A stretch of 64,000 bases of DNA from Clostridia bacterium (lineage in GTDB: Bacteria > Bacillota > Clostridia > Oscillospirales > Acutalibacteraceae). The stretch covers positions 21,416-85,415 of the forward strand of contig JAFTLT010000019.1 in NCBI GenBank assembly GCA_017452785.1, written 5' to 3'. The notes under the pieces were generated by a model, which worked only from the letters and a program-made list of their open reading frames with translations, did not search any database and was not told the origin of the DNA. Positions 61,114-64,000 of the stretch are shown in pieces. Every line of letters begins with the position of its first letter. Position 1 is the stretch's first letter. A program made the translations under genes and the position numbers.

Positions 61114-61824
61114 ATGATAAGAAAAATTATTAAGATAGACGAAGAAAAATGTAACGGCTGCGGACTTTGTGCAGCTGCCTGCCATGAGGGTGCTATCGGA
61201 ATGGTTAACGGTAAGGCTAAGCTCCTCAGAGAAGATTATTGTGACGGACTCGGTGACTGTCTGCCTGCATGTCCCACGGGGGCAATCAGCTTTGAGCTGC
61301 GTGAGGCCGAAGCCTACAACGAAGAAGCTGTATTGAAAGCCAAGACAGAAAAGGAAAAAGCAATAAATAAGCCTTTGCCCTGCGGATGCCCCGGAACAAA
61401 CAGCAAGAGAATTGTAAGAGAAAAGAAAGAGCCGGTAAGTAGTGTTGCAGTCAGCGAAAGTGAGCTTTCACAGTGGCCTGTGCAGATAAAGCTTGTGCCT
61501 GTTAATGCACCTTATTTTGATAATGCAAACCTGCTTGTTGCAGCAGATTGCACTGCTTTTGCATACGGCAATTTTCACAAGGAATTTATCAGAAACAGAG
61601 TGACTCTTATAGGTTGCCCGAAGTTAGATGAAGGCGATTATGCAGATAAGCTGACACAGATTATTGCCGGCAATAATATTAAAAGCGTCACTGTGGTACG
61701 AATGGAAGTTCCCTGCTGTGGAGGTATTGAAAATGCAGTGAAGAGAGCTCTGCAGGCAAGCGGAAAGTTTATTCCGTGGCAGGTTGTTACAATATCCACA
61801 AGCGGTGAAAAGTTGGATGTATAA
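61114..61824 (+). CDS. 4Fe-4S ferredoxin-domain iron-sulfur protein
   Basis: The 236-residue protein begins with two ferredoxin motifs: CNGCGLCAAACHEGAI and CDGLGDCLPACPTGAI, the second with CxxxxxC spacing that is normal for this family. The middle part has a Cys-Gly-Cys stretch (LPCGCPGTN). The C-terminal domain has ADCTAFAYGNFH, IGCPKLDEGDY and PCCGGIENA. This is the iron-sulfur protein often found near Crp/Fnr and hcp in Clostridia. No hcp gene is in this window. Electron transfer is inferred; the partner is unknown. AAGGA precedes the ATG. Confidence 0.87.
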   Translation: MIRKIIKIDEEKCNGCGLCAAACHEGAIGMVNGKAKLLREDYCDGLGDCLPACPTGAISFELREAEAYNEEAVLKAKTEKEKAINKPLPCGCPGTNSKRIVREKKEPVSSVAVSESELSQWPVQIKLVPVNAPYFDNANLLVAADCTAFAYGNFHKEFIRNRVTLIGCPKLDEGDYADKLTQIIAGNNIKSVTVVRMEVPCCGGIENAVKRALQASGKFIPWQVVTISTSGEKLDV

Positions 61825-61932
61825 GGGACATCAACCGTGGACAGATTTTGCTTAAGGGCAGAGTCTGTCTTTTTTTCTTGCAAAAGATTTAAAATCATTG
61901 TATTATATATAAAAACACAGTGAGGCAGAAGT

Positions 61933-62586
61933 ATGGCAGGAAAAGATGTTAAGCTTATCGAATATCCTAAAAGTGTTGATGCGTGGAATTGCATAACTCA
62001 TGCTGTGGGTGCAGTCTTTGGAATAATTTCACTTGTTATGATGCTTATAAAAGCTGAGGGAATGCGCCACAGCTTTTGTGCTGCAGTTTACGGTCTTAGT
62101 ATCATTGCGGTCTTTACGGTTTCGGCGGTTTATCACGGCTTGCCTTCGGGTGAAGCCAAAAGGCGTGCAAGACTTGCCGATCATTCTACGGTACCTTTTT
62201 TAATAGCAGGTACGGCAACACCCTGCGCACTCATATCACTTTATGAAATAAGTCACTCTCACGGTCTTATAATATTTATTATGGGCTGGCTTTGTGCTGT
62301 TTTCGGACTTATTTCAAAGGTTTTCTTTTTTGAAAAGCTGAAAAGTGTAACCATGGCTGTCTATATCGTTTCAGGCACTGTAATGCTTTTCAGTGCGGTG
62401 CCTGTGCTTGATAAAATTGACAGTGGTGCTTTCGGTGAGTTGGTTTTCGGCAGTGTACTCTATGTTATAGGTGCAATTTTTTGTGGACTTGGAGTTAAGA
62501 AGCCTTCTATGCATATTGTGTTTCATTTATTTGTGCTGCTTGCAAGTGCCGTGCATGTTTATGTTATATATACAGCAGTTATATAA
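61933..62586 (+). CDS. Hemolysin III family membrane protein
   Basis: The 217-residue protein has seven membrane helices and the metal-ligand motifs of the hemolysin III/PAQR family: NCITHAVGA, SAVYHG, ADHSTVPFLIAG and the C-terminal MHIVFHLFVLLASAVH. Family members resemble adiponectin receptors and are thought to be Zn-dependent hydrolases or ion-related proteins; haemolysis is not established for most. It is a single gene with a terminator immediately downstream. Confidence 0.93.
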   Translation: MAGKDVKLIEYPKSVDAWNCITHAVGAVFGIISLVMMLIKAEGMRHSFCAAVYGLSIIAVFTVSAVYHGLPSGEAKRRARLADHSTVPFLIAGTATPCALISLYEISHSHGLIIFIMGWLCAVFGLISKVFFFEKLKSVTMAVYIVSGTVMLFSAVPVLDKIDSGAFGELVFGSVLYVIGAIFCGLGVKKPSMHIVFHLFVLLASAVHVYVIYTAVI

Positions 62587-62622
62587 AAAATTACCGCCGT
62601 CGGATGACAGCGGTTAATTTTA
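62587..62622. terminator. Bidirectional terminator
   Basis: AATTACCGC and GCGGTTAATT form a stem with one wobble position between the convergent hemolysin III and MBL genes. Confidence 0.75.
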
Positions 62623-62623
62623 T

Positions 62624-63487
62624 TCAGCACAGTTCTTTTTCAATAAGATTGATCATTATGCTTGTATTAAGCTCCATAGCGTCAATGGGGTACATATCTC
62701 TGACTTTGCCGTGATAAAACTTATCCTTGAAAAAGCTGAGGGCATCCTTTTTACTGCCGCCGCTTTTTAAAATATCAACGATTTCCTGCGCCGTTTCGGC
62801 AGTGTACCTGACAGAATTTGAAAAATATAGCTTGGTGGTTTTTTCGTCGAGCAATCCGCAGTGAGGCACGAGAATATTTTTAACACCCAGAGCAGCTGCT
62901 TTCTTTATTGAATCAAGGCTCATCTGATAGCCCACAAGAAACGAGGGAACAACAGCCTTATCACCGTCAAAAACACCAAGAGTCTCACAGCCGAGCAGCA
63001 ATTTTTCACTTTCAAGATAAAATCCCACGGAGCATTTCGTATGGCCGGGCAGGTTAACAACAGTAAAAACCATATCTCCTGCCGCAATTTTATCACCGTC
63101 ACTGACAGGGATATCAACACGCAGGCTGTCAATCAGATCTTCATAGTCGGTTATTTTGTTGGTACGGGCAAACTTGCCGTCAAGCTCACGCATGAGTGCA
63201 CGTGCAGTGGGCTTTGCAAAAATTTTAACTGCATATTCGCCTGCAACAACCTTAGCGTCGGGCCAATATCTGAGGGCATAAACACTGCCAAGGGCGTGGT
63301 CATAGTGTGAATGGGTCAGAAAAATATAGTCCAGATTTCGCTCACCGAGATATGCCTTTATTTTATCTGCAACGGCATAGCCTGTGAAGGCAAAGCCTGA
63401 ATCGTAAAGTATGGCAGTTTTGCCGTCGTCAATAAGAAATGCGCTGTCGCCGGGAACGGAACGCATATCGGTTACTTTGATATTCAT
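62624..63487 (-). CDS. MBL-fold metallohydrolase
   Basis: The 287-residue protein starts at ATG 63487 behind AGAGGA; the in-frame upstream extension is rejected. It has the metallo-beta-lactamase motif THSHYDHALGS and a second His in NLPGHTKCSVGF, then LLGCETLGVFD and VPHCGLL for further ligands. It is glyoxalase II-like in layout with a C-terminal helical domain. The substrate is unknown. It stands alone. Confidence 0.87.
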   Translation of the reverse strand: MNIKVTDMRSVPGDSAFLIDDGKTAILYDSGFAFTGYAVADKIKAYLGERNLDYIFLTHSHYDHALGSVYALRYWPDAKVVAGEYAVKIFAKPTARALMRELDGKFARTNKITDYEDLIDSLRVDIPVSDGDKIAAGDMVFTVVNLPGHTKCSVGFYLESEKLLLGCETLGVFDGDKAVVPSFLVGYQMSLDSIKKAAALGVKNILVPHCGLLDEKTTKLYFSNSVRYTAETAQEIVDILKSGGSKKDALSFFKDKFYHGKVRDMYPIDAMELNTSIMINLIEKELC

Positions 63488-63579
63488 TTGCTCAGTCCTC
63501 TGAAAAAGTAATGGTGTAATTATATAACTGTTTTGCATCTTTGTCAAACCTATAGGCAAAAAACACGAAGCTAAAACTA

Positions 63580-63608
63580 TTGACAAACCTTATCTTAAAG
63601 TGTATAAT
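63580..63608 (+). promoter_or_regulatory. Full-consensus sigma-A promoter of the tRNA-like array
   Basis: TTGACA (63580-63585) and TATAAT (63603-63608) are both perfect and 17 bp apart. Start of transcription would be near 63615, some 18 nt before the first repeat. Such promoters are typical of stable RNA genes. Confidence 0.85.
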
Positions 63609-63632
63609 AGCAAGGCATTTCAGATTTAATAT

Positions 63633-63831
63633 CGAGGCGTAGCGCAGTTTGGTAGCTTTGAGCCTGACCGCCGCCGGTGGCGGATGAAGGGAAGGCGAAA
63701 AGGCGCAGCGGTCAAAATTTCTGTGTCGCACCAAGACACAAAGAAATTTTGGGAACCGCAAGAGTAAATCTGCTTTGGGAGCCGACTAAAGCAAAGATGC
63801 AGAATTTTCAGATAAAGAAAAAACTTAATAT
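63633..63831 (+). ncRNA. tRNA-Pro-like structured repeat, unit 1 (199 bp)
   Basis: The unit begins CGAGGCGTAGCGCAGTTTGG, matching the acceptor and D-arm of a bacterial tRNA-Pro. At 63769-63785 it has TCTGC-TTTGGGA-GCCGA, an anticodon arm with UGG anticodon, U33 and G37 (4 of 5 pairs). Between these are about 110 extra nucleotides with strong hairpins: CCGCC/GGCGG (63671-63683), GACCGC with GCGGTC (63666-63671 and 63708-63713), and AAAATTTCTGTGTC with GACACA...GAAATTTT (63714-63750). No T-arm or 3' acceptor follows, so this is not an ordinary tRNA gene. It probably makes a structured RNA or a tRNA-derived repeat. The function is unknown. Confidence 0.6.
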
Positions 63832-64000
63832 CGAGGCGTAGCGCAGTTTGGTAGCTTTGAGCCTGACCGCCGTCGTTGGCGGATGAAGGGAAGGCGAAAA
63901 TGCGCAGCGGTCAAAATTTCTGTGTCGCACCAAGACACAAAGAAATTTTGGGAACCGCAAGAGTAAATCTGCTTTGGGAGCCGACTAAAGCAAAGATGCA
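63832..64000 (+). ncRNA. tRNA-Pro-like structured repeat, unit 2 (cut by window end)
   Basis: It repeats unit 1 at an exact 199-bp offset over the visible 169 nt, with three substitutions. One turns C-G into U-G in the small CCGCC/GGCGG stem, one lies in that hairpin's loop and one is in the GGCGAAAA(G/T) loop region, so the fold is kept. The array continues past the window edge. An intact tRNA-Pro may lie further downstream. Confidence 0.6.

Noticed and set aside
63740-63760. T-box-like GGGAACCGC sequence in the repeat
   Set aside because: It is the pairing arm of the long GCGGT/ACCGC hairpin, lacks the UGGN bulge context, and no aminoacyl-tRNA synthetase or amino acid gene follows.
63633-63831. 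Group I intron in tRNA-Pro
   Set aside because: Group I core elements (P, Q, R, S pairings) could not be identified and the tRNA 3' half is absent, so splicing could not restore a tRNA.
63633-64000. Ordinary tRNA-Pro genes in tandem
   Set aside because: The anticodon-like hairpin lies about 140 nt from the 5' end and neither unit has a T-arm or matching 3' acceptor strand.

Overview
The window looks like chromosomal DNA from a strictly anaerobic Firmicute of the class Clostridia, probably an Oscillospiraceae/Ruminococcaceae-type gut bacterium. This rests on GGAGG-type ribosome binding sites, several TTG starts, moderate-to-low GC, sigma-A promoters with 17-bp spacers, a sensory [FeFe]-hydrogenase-like cluster, a C_GCAxxG_C_C protein, a LUD protein, a Crp/Fnr-ferredoxin pair, and many secreted proteins without LPXTG anchors. 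The species cannot be named from sequence reading alone.

Layout. 1-1243 (minus): a membrane-protein/XRE-regulator/DUF2975 operon. 1499-7259 (plus): Na/Pi cotransporter, a 40-residue microprotein, a secreted propeller-like protein, and the TrkA-TrkH potassium system. 7405-11240: a GntP permease and a GPH/MFS transporter with a long repeat-bearing tail. 11412-17610: two secreted hydrolases, a sialidase-like Asp-box protein and an unknown membrane-anchored protein. 17687-23609: an AT-rich inverted repeat, tRNA-Arg, Mrp/NBP35, a membrane-anchored unknown, a CsoR-CopA copper module with a visible operator, and a DtxR regulator with its own operator. 23813-25280: a small secreted protein, a structured noncoding stretch and a nucleosidase. 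25457-30657: a PHP/DRTGG/HATPase/HydS-like/DRTGG/PHP/C_GCAxxG cluster. 30674-35074: a YHYH-domain gene behind a riboswitch-like attenuator leader, a CapA-like phosphoesterase and YfhO. 35185-41539: an acyltransferase/acyl-CoA ligase pair, a secreted phosphoesterase, a secreted lipase and a zinc-ribbon membrane protein. 41705-49852: PTS EIIC, HAD phosphatase, pseudouridine synthase, xanthine phosphoribosyltransferase and a BMP-type nucleoside ABC transporter. 50034-55643 (minus): RarA, a MITE-like element, a very large FN3/Ig-like surface protein and a LUD protein. 56062-59227: MurA, a YycJ-like hydrolase, RlmH and a GNAT. 59369-63487: phosphoesterase, Crp/Fnr and ferredoxin protein, hemolysin III, MBL hydrolase. 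The window ends inside a tandem array of 199-bp units.

How the genes work together. The xpt and PnrA-type transporter genes form a purine salvage group. CsoR and CopA form a self-regulated copper export unit. TrkA and TrkH are one potassium uptake system. The HydS-like cluster is the signalling half usually seen beside electron-bifurcating hydrogenases, but no catalytic hydrogenase genes are present here. Several secreted hydrolases end in a similar amphipathic C-terminal helix, which may hold them at the membrane.

The most unusual signals are (1) the tandem array from 63633, driven by a full-consensus promoter, whose unit starts like tRNA-Pro and carries a UGG anticodon-arm-like hairpin but has no T-arm; (2) the YHYH leader (31388-31569), with a long multi-branched fold, an intrinsic terminator and a competing antiterminator; (3) two dispersed 61-bp hairpins with compensatory changes; and (4) a 390-bp element with inverted ends and a chain of small hairpins. 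All calls are from reading the sequence; no database search was possible.
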